A stretch of 64,000 bases of DNA from Mauremys mutica (taxonomy: Eukaryota; Chordata; Testudines; Geoemydidae). Both the position numbers and the translations under genes were made by a program. Position 1 is the first letter of the stretch, and each line of letters opens with the position of its first letter. This document shows, in pieces, positions 39,599 to 51,944 of this stretch. The notes beneath the pieces are model-generated. The model made no database searches, was not told the DNA's origin, and worked only from the letters and a program-made list of their open reading frames with translations. The stretch lies in NCBI RefSeq assembly GCF_020497125.1, contig NC_059075.1, positions 104,137,222 to 104,201,221 of the forward strand, read 5' to 3'.

Positions 39599-42500
39599 CA
39601 TAACAAAGTACTTCACACAACACACAGTCAACCTCTGCAGCTCATTGCCATGGGATGTTGTGAAAGCCAAAAGGATTAGTGGGCTCAAAAAAGAATTAGA
39701 TAAATCCATCAATGGCTGTTAGTCAAAACAGCAACCCCATGCTCCGGTGTTCCTAACCTCCAACTGCCAGAAGCTGGGACTGGATGATAGGAAATGGATC
39801 ACTCAAAATTGCCCTGTTCTGTTCATTCCTTCTGAAGCATCAATAACTAGCCTTTGTTAGAGACAGGGTACTGGGCTAGATGGACCATTGTTCTGACACA
39901 GTATGGTGGTTCTTGCATTCTTTAATGGGCAACATGACCCCCTTTCTGCAAGGTTCTGAAACACATGATTAATTTAACTGACTTCAGTGGGATTATTCAC
40001 CATCTTAAAATTAGGCACATGCTCAGTTATCTTGCAGACTATGGGCCAATATCCAAAAATTCTGTGTGAGAGTTTCTAGTGCCCAGGATAATCAGTAGCA
40101 TGTCTGCCGAAATCCTCTCTTCTTCATGCAGTGGCAGTGCAAACTTCCTCACACGGTTTCCTGCCAGCAGTCCTCAGCTTTCACCTAGCAGGACTCCTTC
40201 CCATAGTAAGAAGATAGTTCTGCCTCTATCCACAGTTCCTGGCATCTCTGCTGAGACTGTCAATGAAGTGACTAATCAGTACCAAATGTGGATTGTGGTT
40301 TTGTCCTGTGGACACCTGTTCACTGGGAATTGGACTGAGGCCAAACAACTCATTAAACATTGGCCAAACTGAACAGCTATCAGATGGCAAGAACTTTCAC
40401 TTAGCACTGACCTAGGCTGGATTTGAATGAGTGAAGGTCACTTTATCCTCCCATCTTCTAGTGACATGACATATCTTATAAAGGGATTTAGCTGACTACA
40501 GAGTATTGAGATTCACACTGAGGCTGAGCTCAGCTTTCCACAAGTAACAAAAAAACTCTGCCCTGAAGACCCTGACTCATTCAAGGATTCCTTACTCACA
40601 CGAGTAGTTCCATTGAAGTCACTGACTACTTATGTAATATGTCAGTGGACTATTCACAAGAGCATCAAATATTACATGAGTGAGTCCCAAGCTCCCAAAA
40701 TAGAAGCATACACTATTTGTTTATTTATTTTCTACCATCAAGACTAAATTGATGAATGCTGTTTTCCACAATAAAAACCAATGACAGAAGAACAATTTCT
40801 GTTACCATAGTGAAAGAAACATTAAGCCATTTACCATCATTCACATGACATAAGTATTACAAACCACGGACCTTTAATCTAGCAGAAATGCTTTATTTCA
40901 GGTGATTGCTACAGAGTCAAATCTCTGACAAAATTAAGGTTACATTTAGGTACACATAAAATCGTTGCTATCAAGTACTTGCATCCAAATTTTCCAACTG
41001 CTCATCTTCTCATTTTAGGCACCTACGTTTTTGGGTGCTCAAAAGCTGAGTTACCCAAAGTTACAGACCACTTTGGAAAATATTTGCCTTAGTTTAGAAA
41101 GGGCTACATCCAATATTAGAGCCAATTCATTCAGTTATCCACATGCTAATATATACTACGTGTATCAGCCAGAAAATCATTGATTTCAGTGAGAAAACCA
41201 AGCCAATTTACAATCTTTTGTTAGAATTGGAAATGGCAGTTTCTATAAGACTGAGAATTGAACTAAAGAATAATGTTGATCTAATGGAATTCACATCAAG
41301 TATGTTTCAAAAATTTACTACTTTGTTTAATACAGTTTATCATGATTTTTAGAAACAATTTGCAGGCAACTAAGTATAAGGCCCCGATTCATCAAGGTAC
41401 TTTAGCACAGACCCAACTTTAAGCATATAATTACTCATTGAAATCAACATTAGTCATGTGTTTCAGTACCAGAACATGAATGCTTGATCTTTCTAGTTCA
41501 TTTGATACTTGATGGTATCACTTGGAGTAGTGGAGAACAGACAATGCCAAAGTTAAGGGCAACAACTGCATGGACTGGTACTAATTCTGCATTTGAATCC
41601 ATATCAAGAATACACCCACTGAAAACATGTTCAACCAGATGCAGTCTCCAAAGCATATCAACAGAACACAGAAAATCTTTGGTGATACTTGTTTTGCTAA
41701 ACACATACCAAGTAGAAAATTTCTTCAAACAATCATGCTACATGCCCATCCATTATAGTTATGAAATTATGGCAAATGGAATATTATATTGTATTTTTAA
41801 TTATCCATAGTTTTATAGATTTCACATTATTCTGAGGGAGTGTCAATATACATGAGCACTGTACATACATATAGTAAAATGAAGTCCCTGTCCCAGATTA
41901 TTTATGATTTTGGCATTTCAGGTAACAGTGAACTCCACTCTAACTCTTTGGAGATGGAGCTGCAGCTGCAAACTCAAACTCCTGTGAAAATCAAATAGAA
42001 TGCAAATGAACACCCAAAGTCTCACAGTTTAGCATGGAAAGCATTAGCCCACAAAATGAAGGTACAGAGTGTTACTGTAGGTTACTCGTGCCTCGTAGCA
42101 GGAATACTACTTGGGGGATGGGGAAACATGTGGATAAATCCCTCATTCACATGTTGAGGAGGGAGCTTAAGCCCAAGTCTCCTCAGACTTGCTCATTTTC
42201 CATCTCAAAATAGACCCTTTTTAACCTTGTGTTCTTTAAAATAAAGGACTGGGCATATAGGTGGCTGGTGAACGGCTTCCACTTACTACGGATGACCATG
42301 CCTGTTGTTTAACTTCAAATCGGTGCATGTATAGCCTCTGCTCACACTTAAATGGGAGTGCAAAAGCCTTGTGTTTCTTCCTGCACACTATGCAAGGACT
42401 TGCAAATTCAAGGCAGATAGCTATGTGGGATTCACCTGTCTTAGGAAGGCACCTCAGAACCCTTTGTGTTCAAGTACTGTCACCTCAACAAGCCACTGTG

Positions 42501-43219
42501 ATACACACTGTGGCTGCCCAGAGCACAAAACATGTAAGCAATACAAGAATCCAAAGTTCCTGCTTTACCAGATGTTGCATGAAGGCTCACAAGTGAAAAA
42601 TGGACACCGAAGTACTGTACAACTGCAATACAGTATTAGGTTGTTTTGCAGAGTAAGCAAATTTTATTCTAGGAAAAAAAAACAAAAACTTATATAATTT
42701 ATAGCGGTGAATTATCCCTGCCGGGAAGTCTCATTTGTTTGCACCAGTGAGAATCATTCCATCCAGTTACCCTTTCCCAGGAGGCTGAGTTACAGCTATT
42801 ATCTTCACTGAGATCTCTTTTTATCTCAGATAAAGCTAAGATAAATTTGCATCTCTGTAATACTAAAAGTCCTTTCAAGAAAGCAGAGTAACACCAACTT
42901 ACAGATCTGTAACTTTAAGGCATAACCCTTGACAAAGATCCTAATATGGTGACAAAAACAGACTATGTATCAGTGCAATGGTCAGATATAAAGCTTGCAG
43001 CTTGTGCTTCAGTACATCAAAGGGCACAATTTCTCCCTGGAGGGCTGCACTATTAGTGGTATCCTACATATACATTTTGGTAATATTCTTTCTGCCTCTC
43101 AAGAAACAGAACAGTTTTGCAAACAGAGAAATTTTAGTGCAGTGCTGATTTGTATTAAGAACTGTTTTGACACTTATCTACATTTCCATTGAAAATAAAT
43201 CTTTTAAAGCAGTTAAATT

Positions 43220-43400
43220 CTAAGACTGACCTTTCATTTCATTAAGAATTTCAGAATCCTCTAATTAAAGAACTGGAGCAAAATTGCTTCAGTCTTCCAA
43301 ATGTAAAAGAAAGGCCAGTCTTAGATTCTGTTTTAAAAGACTGCAATTTTTATTGGAGTTCTTTAATTAGAGGTTATGAAATATTAAGCATCATTTCCAT
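43220..43400. repeat. Interleaved inverted repeats
   Basis: Arm A (43220-43235) pairs with 43309-43324 with one mismatch. Arm B, CCTCTAATTAAAGAACT (43258-43274), pairs perfectly with 43357-43373 and extends imperfectly on both sides. The order A-B-A'-B' cannot form both stems as nested hairpins. The origin is unknown; see findings. Confidence 0.7.
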
Positions 43401-44224
43401 TGTAGTTAAGCAAGGACAATTTATGAAATGACTAACTATATATTTTTAAAAAACTGTATGAAAAATAAACCGTTGAAAAAAAAGATAAAAGTTTTCTGAT
43501 TATTTTCCTCCCCAACCATACCAACTTGAGAGAATAAGTGAAAATCTAATTAAAAGTTTTTGTATATTAATGATAGATGGTCCTTTGCAGCAAGATAATG
43601 TCACCACTTAAGTGGGAAGGTGATGGAACTAATCTGTCTTCCTTTTAAAAATCCCCACAGGTATTTTATAGAATTGAATGTTTATCAACAAGATTTATGT
43701 TACTGATCTCTCAGATCTCTCTTAAAGCTCTGCATTCACAACACTACAATGACTTTATTATTTTGCCTTACTCAGACTTTCCATTACACATTGTTGACCC
43801 AGTGTGACATTTTTTGTTAAAAGTTGTTAGGGATACTATATCGTGGGACAATCTTTCAGATTGTGCTGATCTCTTACCACAAATATGCATGTGCTTCATA
43901 TAATAGTATTCCCTGTTAGGAAGATGGGCAACATACTTTCAGTTGGAAAAACTAGAAGGAAACGATTGTGTTCTCTGAAATCTAAACAAGGCACCTGTTA
44001 ATTTGTTGGAATTAACAAAAGATGCTGAAATCTAGCCTCAGAAAAAACTCTAGATATTGGATTAACAAGGAACTTGTGTTTCTGAAGTGTGGCTATAGAG
44101 ACTTCTCCCACAGTCACATCTGTACAATGTGATCCATGTTTGTATATGGGCGAAATCTGGTAGAACTTTGGCAGCTTTCCTACCATACAGAAGGCCACTA
44201 ATATATTCTTCTTAGGCATTCTCG

Positions 44225-44291
44225 GCCAAATTCTTTGCTAATGTAACTCCATGGACCTCTGCTGCTGGAATTACACCAGCAGAGAATCTGG
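44225..44291. repeat. Old palindromic repeat
   Basis: The arms CCAAATTCTTTGCTAATGTAA and TTACACCAGCAGAGAATCTGG are inverted copies (16 of 21). A related half (CCAAATTCTCTGCTGGTGTAA) occurs near 8104 in intron 12. Confidence 0.5.
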
Positions 44292-45711
44292 GTCTTTGTT
44301 TTCCAAAGGGGCATTACATAACCCTTTAAATGCAGCTATTGAAATACAGCTACTTAAAACCACTGATACCCTTCATACCATCCTTAGAATACTTATCACA
44401 ATGTTAAAAAAAAAAAGTACTCCAGCCTAAACATAGGAGTTATTAATGGATTTTAATGGAGATATGAATGGATTCTATCCAGTAATATGCTGAGTGCTAA
44501 AGCCCTGATCCAGCAAAGCACTTAAGCAAGTGAAGTCCCATTGACTTAAATTTAAGCATGTGCACAAGTGCTTTGCTGGACTGGGACCAGAGTGCTCAGC
44601 ACTTTGCCATATCAAGCCCTATAAATTTTTAGGGTTCCCTCCCTCCCATGTTTTTGTGGTTTTGCTGTATAAATCTGCCCTTGTTACTTCATCTATGATT
44701 TCTAATGTTAATTCAGGATGGAAGATACACATCCCATCAACAAACCAAACAGGCTGTCACATCATGAGGATCTTTTCTTCAGTGCAAGATGATTGAGGTA
44801 CATACAAGCTAAATATCATGAACATTCCAGGAGGTGAACAATGAATACTGATGCTATAGAGTTATAAACAAACATTGAAAGCTTGATAGAATTTATAAAA
44901 TTATAGATCTGTTTCTTGCTGTGGTACTGCCAACGGTACTTATTACACTGCCCATGATATCCATATGATCTAAGAGCCCAGACATTCAGTCTCTATGACT
45001 GAGGGCTTGAAAGATGCAGCAAATACCATATATTATCCCCATAGCTATTTACCTTAAAGCTGCCTTTAGTATCTTCTGATTGTTTTTGTAGTTTGCTTAA
45101 AGCAAAAATGATACAGGCAGAACTGTGGATAAGATAAGAATATTAACTGTCCATGTCAGAGTCTGAGGTTTTTTAACTGGTACTGTGTATACAATTTCAT
45201 AAAGGAAAACTTTGTTTTAAAGTGATGATTAGCGTTGGTTCTCTGTGACATCTCCCCAGTGCAAGCCCTTTAGAGCAAAGAAATGCCAAGTTATGGGGCA
45301 TCTTGTAGCTGCACCTTAATGCCCACACAGCATGTTTCCACTGATAGTGACAGACACTGTATTACTACAGAGAACTTCCTTCTGCCTCCATCAGATACAG
45401 AAATCTGCAACACACAAGCATCACTCACAGGATAATGCAAAACCTTCATTACAGTTTCTTACTTCTCCCGCAACACACACAGCATAGCATACTTAATCTG
45501 TGAACATATCAACCCCCATTAGTTGCTAGTGTCGTAGGGTTTGTAATTAATGTTTTGCATTACACTTTGGGCCAGATTCTAACCTGCTACTTCAGCAAAT
45601 AGAGAATCAGACCTACTGACTTCTATGGAGTTAATCTAGATTTGAAACTGAGATCAAATCTGGCCCTTCATAGACAAACTTCTCCTTCCCCCCGCAAATT
45701 ATCTGTATCTT

Positions 45712-46195
45712 CATAAGAAAGATGTGGAGAAATTGGAGAAGGTCCAGAGAAGAGCAACAAGAATGATTAAATGTCTTGAGAACATGACCTATGAAGGAAA
45801 GCTGAAAGAATTGGGTTTGTTTAGTTTGGAAAAGAGAAGACTGAGAGGGGACATGATAGCAGTTTTCAGGTATCTAAAAGGGTGTCATCAGGAGGAGGGA
45901 GAAAACTTGTTCACCTTAGCCTCTAAGGATAGAACAAGAAGCAATGGGCTTAAACTGCAGCAAGGGAGGTTTAGGTTGGACATTAGGAAAAAGTTCCTGT
46001 CAGGGTGGTTAAACACTGGAATAAATTGCCTAGGGAGGTTGTGGAATCTCCATCTCTGGAGATATTTAAGAGTAGGTTAGATAAATGTCTATCAGGGATG
46101 GTCTAGACAGTATTTGGTCCTGCCATGAGGGCAGGGGACTAGATTCGATGACCTCTCGAGGTCCCTTCCAGTCCTAGAATCTATGAATCTATGAA
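45712..46195 (+). mobile_element. CR1 LINE 3' end
   Basis: A 5'-truncated copy. It encodes the last part of CR1 ORF2, including LEKVQRRATRMIKCLE, LGLFSLEKRRLRGDMI and [10 protein letters not shown]. It then has the 3' UTR and the octamer tail ATCTATGAATCTATGAA. The open frame of about 118 codons is only the end of the original protein. Confidence 0.92.
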
Positions 46196-46337
46196 GATTG
46201 TCTTTTAAAAGGTTCCGCCATCTTTGTTTTCCCACTGCTAAAACATTTTCTACATTCCCAGGAGCAAACTTTTAATAAGGGTATTTACCCTTTGATTCAG
46301 CACAAATAAAGATGTTTCCTATTCAGTGACACTGTTA

Positions 46338-46491
46338 GCGTATTGGGGGCCCTAAAGAGGAATATTGGGTGGGCCTTCCCCCAGTACTAAAATAGACAAG
46401 TTCTTATAGTAAAAAAGCAAACGGGGGCTCCCTTGAGCTGCCTGGGGCCCCAAGCAATTGCTTAGTCTGCTTATACCTAGTGCCAGCTCTG
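46338..46491 (-). mobile_element. hAT-like MITE fragment
   Basis: Read on the minus strand it begins CAGAGCTGGCACTAGGTATA and AGCAATTGCTTGGGGCCCC, which resembles a common turtle hAT terminus. The other end and duplication are unclear. Confidence 0.4.
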
Positions 46492-48241
46492 TTCCTGTTG
46501 CAAGGAAAATCACACAGAAAAGCTTTTTCATAACAGACCTAGGCACATGCAGGTTTGTCTAAGTATATTGGTTTATTTACATATAGCTTGAATTGAAAAC
46601 TTGGCACTTATTAGCAAGACATTTCTTGTTATTTTGCAAGCAATTTTCACAGTTGAAGTCCAATTCCCATTTTGGCAGTGAAGCTATGTGAAAGCCAAGC
46701 CCAGTGAAAAGAAAAGGCTTCTCTGGTCATCATTGTACCAAAGGCAAGATCCTATCATCCAGTCTTTCATGGTCCATAGTGGGACAGTGGACCATTGGGC
46801 TCCTTGCCAATGGCTGCCGGGAGTGAGACTGAATGGGCATACTCAACTTGGGGCTTTAGCCCACCCACCGAAAAAGGTTTAAGGATTTCATTAATAAATA
46901 AAAGAAGCTCTAAGTCTGGAACAGAAGCTTGTTTATCTCACTTTTATTAATAGTAGACAAAAAGTGAACTATGGACAAGATGGGGGACGGCCTATATCTG
47001 AGCTGTTGATTACATTGGAAAATGAATTCCTTCATATTTTGCTTTTGTTACCCCCTGGGTTCCTCGCTCACCCAAGACTCTGACAAGGAAAAACAGCCAC
47101 TAGAGGCTCTTTGACCCCCACGCATGATAAGATTGGCTGTCCTTTTGCAGCATCTGACTGCAAAGAACCATAGGCTCCATGATGTCTGATCAGCCCCCTC
47201 CCTTTGTGAAAAGAGAACATGGAATTCACACAGGATTTGGATTGGGGGGGTAAGGAGGAGTAAAGAGCTGAGCCAAACAGCAGGCTCTAGGAGGTAGCCC
47301 AAGAAAAGTGGTAGATGTCTGGACCTAACCTAGGTTTCTCTAGAGAGAGGGGAGCAGATGCCCTTGTGCATAGAGTGAGAAAGAGGATCAGTAACCTTCA
47401 TGAGAAAAGGAAAACAACTGGTCTGGCTACAGAAAGAGTGGCAGAAGCACAGACCAGTGAGAAGGAACCCTGCTTACCGAGCCATTTCCCAGCAAGTGTA
47501 GAAAGGAGCCAGAGCCTGAGACCCTTAGAGCCTGGCTACCAAGAGCCAGCTGTTACCCTGCAAAAAGATAGGGACTTCAAAGCATCTGAGACCTTCAGAG
47601 GACTATACCCATCCTGGGCTGAAGAGAACAGTTATCAAGGGACTGTCCCTACTACAATAACAAAAGTTATTTAAGAAAAAATTCTAGTCCCCCACCACCA
47701 AGAAAAAAAAAACTGTCTATGCTCTTGGCTGTTGGCGTTGAAAACTCCATATGCTTTTGCAAAGCAAGTTTGTTTAACTCTGTTCATGACATTTTTGAAG
47801 AAAAGGTCTCAAGAATTACCCCATATTTCACTACCACCACACTCAAAGTCTACAGGCTAGATCTATGGCCAGGTGGCACAAAGGGGCTTTAAAACTGCCT
47901 TAAATGGGCATACCTACCCATGGCTGGAATAAAGCTAGCACAGCCAGTTGTATGCCACCCCCTCAAACTTTGCACTTCCCTTTCCACTGGGCAGCGAAGG
48001 GGGCATGACCAGAGACCACTGCATTATGGTGACCCCTAACGTGCATAATTTAGAACAGCCCAGATGCTGCCCCTCAATTGCACACAATGGATGGGGTTCC
48101 ATCCCGAGTTTATCAGGGCCAGTCTTGAGATTTCTACAGAGGGGGGAATCATTAGTTGAAGCTTGTTAGGGGAAGTTAAACAGAGCAGAATCAGTAAATG
48201 CCTTCATTCCAGGCAAATCAGCAAGAGTCACAGCTCATGAG

Positions 48242-48475
48242 TAAGGCTGCAATTTTGTCACGGAGGTCACAGAATCCATGACTTCTAAAGACCTCCGTGA
48301 TTTCAGCCAGCGTTGGCTGGGAGCTGCTGGGTCCCCTGCCACCTACGGAGGCAGGGACCCCCGCAGCTCTCCAGCAGCCACTGGCAGCAGGGGGGACCCC
48401 TGGAGCTAAGAGCCTCCAGGGTGGTGGGGGCCCCTGGAGCTCCCAGCCTGCCTGCAGCTGCCCAGGCTCCCCATA
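48242..48475. mobile_element. Fragment of the 10121-10605 transposon family
   Basis: TAAGGCTGCAATTTTGTCAC followed by GGAGGTCACAGAATCC matches the inverted right end of the element at 10121-10605. A GC-rich stretch follows as in that copy. The opposite terminus is missing or unrecognisable. Confidence 0.6.
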
Positions 48476-48736
48476 TTGTCACCAAAATCTTAGCCGTTCA
48501 CATGGATTCTCCATAGCATTTTGCAGCAATATTAGCACTCTTTCCCTATAGTCTGTTATTTTCATTTGCATTGGCTATTCTTTTACTGTTTTCCACTGAA
48601 TTTGTTGTTTATTGTCTCCAAATATTAGGATAAGCACCAGAAGATAAAAGGACTGTTGTTGGATAAGTGAATGATTGTTTCTAAGCTTAAAAGCGATGTC
48701 AAAAATCTCCCCCCCTCCAACACATGCAATACATTT

Positions 48737-50652
48737 TGTGATAGACCCAGGCCAGTTGTGAACAGCAGAGTAGTCCTATTTGGCATCCAGGAAGTGGGCG
48801 GGCAAAGCCCGCCCACCGCTAAAGGACTCCCCCCAGCCTAAGGGGAGGATCCACAGGTCTGGGACACCAACTAATTACGGGGGACAACAAATGATAAAAC
48901 AGGACTGGGAGTGAGGTCAGAGGGCCAAATGAAGGGAACCTGATGGGGACACCGAGCAGAGAACCCCGGACAACAGCAGAGTAGTCCTATTAGTATCCAG
49001 GAAGTGGGCGGGCGAAGCCCGCCCACTGCTGAAGGACCTCCCCCCAGCCTAAGGGGAGGATCCACAGGTCTGGGATACTAACTAATTACGGGGGACAACC
49101 AATGAAAAAAACAGGATCGGGAGTGAGGTCATAGGGCTAAACGAAGGGAACCTGATGGGGACACCGAGCGTACAGGAGTCTGGTCCTATTAGTATCCAGG
49201 AAGTGGGCGGGCGAAGCCCGCCCACTGCTAAAGGACCTCCCCCCAGCCTAAGGAGAGGATCCACAGGTCCGGGACACTAACTAAGTACGTGGGACAACTA
49301 ATGAAAAAAACAGGAGCTGGAGTGAGGTCATAGGGCTAAACGAAGGGAACCTGATGGGGACACCGAGCGTACAGGAGTCTGGTCCTATTAGTATCCAGGA
49401 AGTGGGCGGGCGAAGCCCGCCCACTGCTAAAGGACCTCCCCCCAGCCTAAGGAGAGGATCCACAGGTCCGGGACACTAACTAAGTACGTGGGACAACTAA
49501 TGAAAAAAACAGGAGCGGGAGTGAGGTCATAGGGCTAAACGAAGGGAACCAGATGGGGACACCGAGCAGAGAACCCCGGACAACAGCAGAGTAGTCCTAT
49601 TAGTATCCAGGAAGTGGGCGGGCGAAGCCCGCCCACTGCTAAAGGACCTCCCCCCGGCCTAAGGAGAGGATCCACAGGTCCGGGACACTAACTAAGTACG
49701 TGGGACAACTAATGAAAAAAACAGGAGCTGGAGTGAGGTCATAGGGCTAAACGAAGGGAACCTGATGGGGACACCGAGCGTACAGGAGTCTGGTCCTATT
49801 AGTATCCAGGAAGTGGGCGGGCGAAGCCCGCCCACTGCTAAAGGACCTCCCCCCAGCCTAAGGAGAGGATCCACAGGTCCGGGACACTAACTAAGTACGT
49901 GGGACAACTAATGAAAAAAACAGGAGCGGGAGTGAGGTCATAGGGCTAAACGAAGGGAACCAGATGGGGACACCGAGCAGAGAACCCCGGACAACAGCAG
50001 AGTAGTAGAAGGGAGATCTACTGGCCACTGGAGAAGCAGTTTTCTGTTCCCTGAGTGACCAGAGCAGGGGCTGCTCCAGGCTAATGAGAACACCTGACTC
50101 CAATTAACCTGCTAAGAGTCAGGTGAGGCAGTTAAGCACCTGACTCTAATTAAGGCCCCTCTGATGCTATAAAAGGGCTCACTCCAGTCAGGCTGGGAGA
50201 GGGGGAGGGGTGAGTGAGAAAGAAAAAAAACTGGGAGCAAGAGGCATGCAAGAAGCTGAGAGTGAGTAGGCATACTGCTGGAGGACTGAGAAGTACAAGC
50301 GTTATCAGACATCAGGAGGAAGGTCCGGTGGTGAGGACAAAGAAGGTGTTGGGAGGAGGCCATGGGGAAGTAGCCCAGGGAGTTGTAGCTGTCACGCAAC
50401 TGTACCAGGAGGCACTCTAGACAGCTACAGTCCACAGGGTCCTGGGCTGGAACCTGGAGTAGAGGGTGGGCCTGGGTTCCCCCCAAACCTCCCAACTCCT
50501 GATCAAACACAGGAGGAATTTACCTGGACTGTGGCTTCTACCAGAGTGGAAGGTCTCTGGGCTGTTTCCCAACCCATAGGGTGAATCTGTGAGGCGAGCA
50601 AATCCACCAATAAGTGCAGGACCCACCAAGGTAGAGGAGGAACTTTGTCACA
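48737..50652 (+). mobile_element. Solo LTR carrying an expanded tandem array
   Basis: The unit begins TGTGATAGACCCAGGCC and ends ACTTTGTCACA. A TATA-like CTATAAAAGGG is at about 50168. It therefore has LTR form, but the flanking duplication is not clean. Between 48773 and 50002 a segment of the 5' part is repeated six times, making the LTR about three times longer than a copy with one unit would be. No retroviral internal genes are present. Confidence 0.7.
48773..50002. repeat. Six-unit ~200-bp tandem array with dimer structure
   Basis: Units begin at GTCCTATT at 48773, 48984, 49183, 49382, 49594 and 49793, giving spacings of 211, 199, 199, 212 and 199. Each contains the hairpin GGGCGGGCGAAGCCCGCCC and the block CTGATGGGGACACCGAGC or its variant. 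Units 1, 4 and 6 end in CAGAGAACCCCGGACAACAG; units 2, 3 and 5 end in GTACAGGAGTCTG. Units 3-4 and 5-6 form two nearly identical 411-bp dimers. Confidence 0.95.
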
Positions 50653-51256
50653 ACTTTAATATTTACTGTAGGGCCTGATCCAAAGTACTTTGGAGTCAAT
50701 GGGATTTAGATCAGGCCCTTACAGGAAACAGTGTTATATGAAAAAAGAGAAAAGAAAATCCATGCATAGCACAAATAATGATTCTTTCCTAGAAATGGTA
50801 CCAACCTGACTTGGCAGTACAGTGTGAAAATGCTCATTGTGCTTTTGTTCCTGAGAATAATCAAGAATGAAGTCTTTTTTTTCCTTGTATAGTATTCCCT
50901 TGGATAGCATCCTCTAAGTCTCTTATAGTTGACCTTTCAAAGATGAGCTCCCTCAAGACGCTGATGGAAACTCTGTCATAGCTCAGTTACTTTGTCCTTT
51001 ACTTTTATGATAAAAGCCTGCTGCTGCTTCAGTCCTCTAAGACAGCCCACATTCTCAGAAATTAAAAGACAGACCCCATCCTTAAAATAAACTTCTCCCT
51101 TTTCAGAGCATAAGGTCTTCAGGCAGGCACCGAGGCTCCAGTTCAAGAAAGCACTTAATCACATACTTAATTTCAAGCATATATTTAAGTCCTTCAAGGG
51201 GACTTCTGTATGTGTTTAAGCACTGTCTTGAATGGAGATGTTTTCCTGAATTAGGG

Positions 51257-51380
51257 TAGGGTGACCAGTCAGCAAATGTGAAAACTCAGGACAGGGGGTG
51301 GAGGGTAATAGGAGCCTATATAAGAAAAAGACCCAAAAATCAGGACTGTCCCTATAAAATCGGGACATCTGGTCACCCTA
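51257..51380. mobile_element. hAT-type MITE (short family, copy 2)
   Basis: The 12-bp ends TAGGGTGACCAG and CTGGTCACCCTA are perfect inverts. The duplication AATTAGGG is identical on both sides (51249-51256, 51381-51388). It is the same family as 13851-13954, in inverted orientation. Confidence 0.92.
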
Positions 51381-51549
51381 AATTAGGGCCCTAGACTTCT
51401 TATGTGCGTTGACAGCACCTAGTACATTCTTGGCACCACAAGTGTACAAATAATGATCATAAATAATAAACAATTCCAAATAAGTAATCAAAAAACACTT
51501 CAGGAGTAGCATTTGTGTCAGAGGCCAACCACTATATGTTCATTTAGGG

Positions 51550-51842
51550 CAGGGGTTGGCAACCTTTCAGAAATGGTGTGCCAAGTCTTTATTTATTCAC
51601 TCTAATTTAAGGTTTTGCGTGTCAGTAACACAATTTAACGTTTTTAGAACGTCTTTCTATAATATATAACTAAACTATTGTTAAATGTAAAGTAAATAAG
51701 GTTTTTAAAATGTTTAAGCTTCATTTAAAATTAAAATGGAGAGCCCACTGGACTGATGGCCAGGACCCAGGCAGTGTGAGTGCCACTGAAAATCAGCTCG
51801 CATGCTGTCTTTGGCACATGTGCCATAGGTCGCCTACCCCTG
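51550..51842. mobile_element. hAT-type MITE
   Basis: The left end is CAGGGGTTGGCAACCT and the right AGGTCGCCTACCCCTG. Flanks ATTTAGGG and ACTTAGGG match in seven of eight bases. It lies about 100 bp downstream of exon 6 in gene direction. Confidence 0.88.
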
Positions 51843-51944
51843 ACTTAGGGCATGATCCAAAACCCACTGAAGTCAATGGAAATCCTACTAAAATTAACTG
51901 AAGTCTTTGGATCAGGCTCTTTGTTAAGATATTCTAGGTAGTAC

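Larger units (their letters stand above)
34560..39925 (+). mobile_element. CR1-clade LINE (copy 2), nearly full length, interrupted
   Basis: This is the same family as copy 1 but extends further 5', into an ORF1-like region (34560-34886, reading LRPKWLKWRRLGTQKYIAET). The 5' part of ORF2 resumes after the solo LTR at 36132. Kept motifs include MGNFNYPPIDW (endonuclease) and KAFDKVPH; the RT box is mutated from FADD to FAED. The 3' end GGACCATTGTTCTGACACAG lies near 39900. Inserted into it are a solo LTR, a SINE and a Penelope-like fragment. Confidence 0.87.
33923..51944 (-). other. ABCC8 intron 6, repeat-rich
   Basis: At 18022 bp this is the longest complete intron here. It contains LINE copy 2 with three insertions, a CR1, a hAT fragment, a half MITE, an LTR with a tandem array, and two hAT MITEs. 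The stretches 39926-43200, 43410-45711 and 46500-48240 have no assigned repeat apart from a palindrome at 44225-44291 and an unassigned open frame at 47315-47674. Confidence 0.85.

Noticed and set aside
45724..46080. Host gene of 118 codons
   Set aside because: The frame is the end of CR1 ORF2, with the typical 3' UTR and octamer tail after it.
49082..49874. Repeated 60-codon minus-strand frames (49082, 49281, 49692)
   Set aside because: They are copies of the same frame in the ~200-bp tandem units of an LTR; the repetition, not coding, explains them.
48773..50002. CRISPR-like array
   Set aside because: Units are ~200 bp, contiguous and nearly identical along their whole length, with no spacer pattern; the genome is vertebrate.
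50112..50510. 132-codon minus-strand frame
   Set aside because: It lies antisense in the LTR downstream of the TATA-like box; no motif or conservation supports coding.
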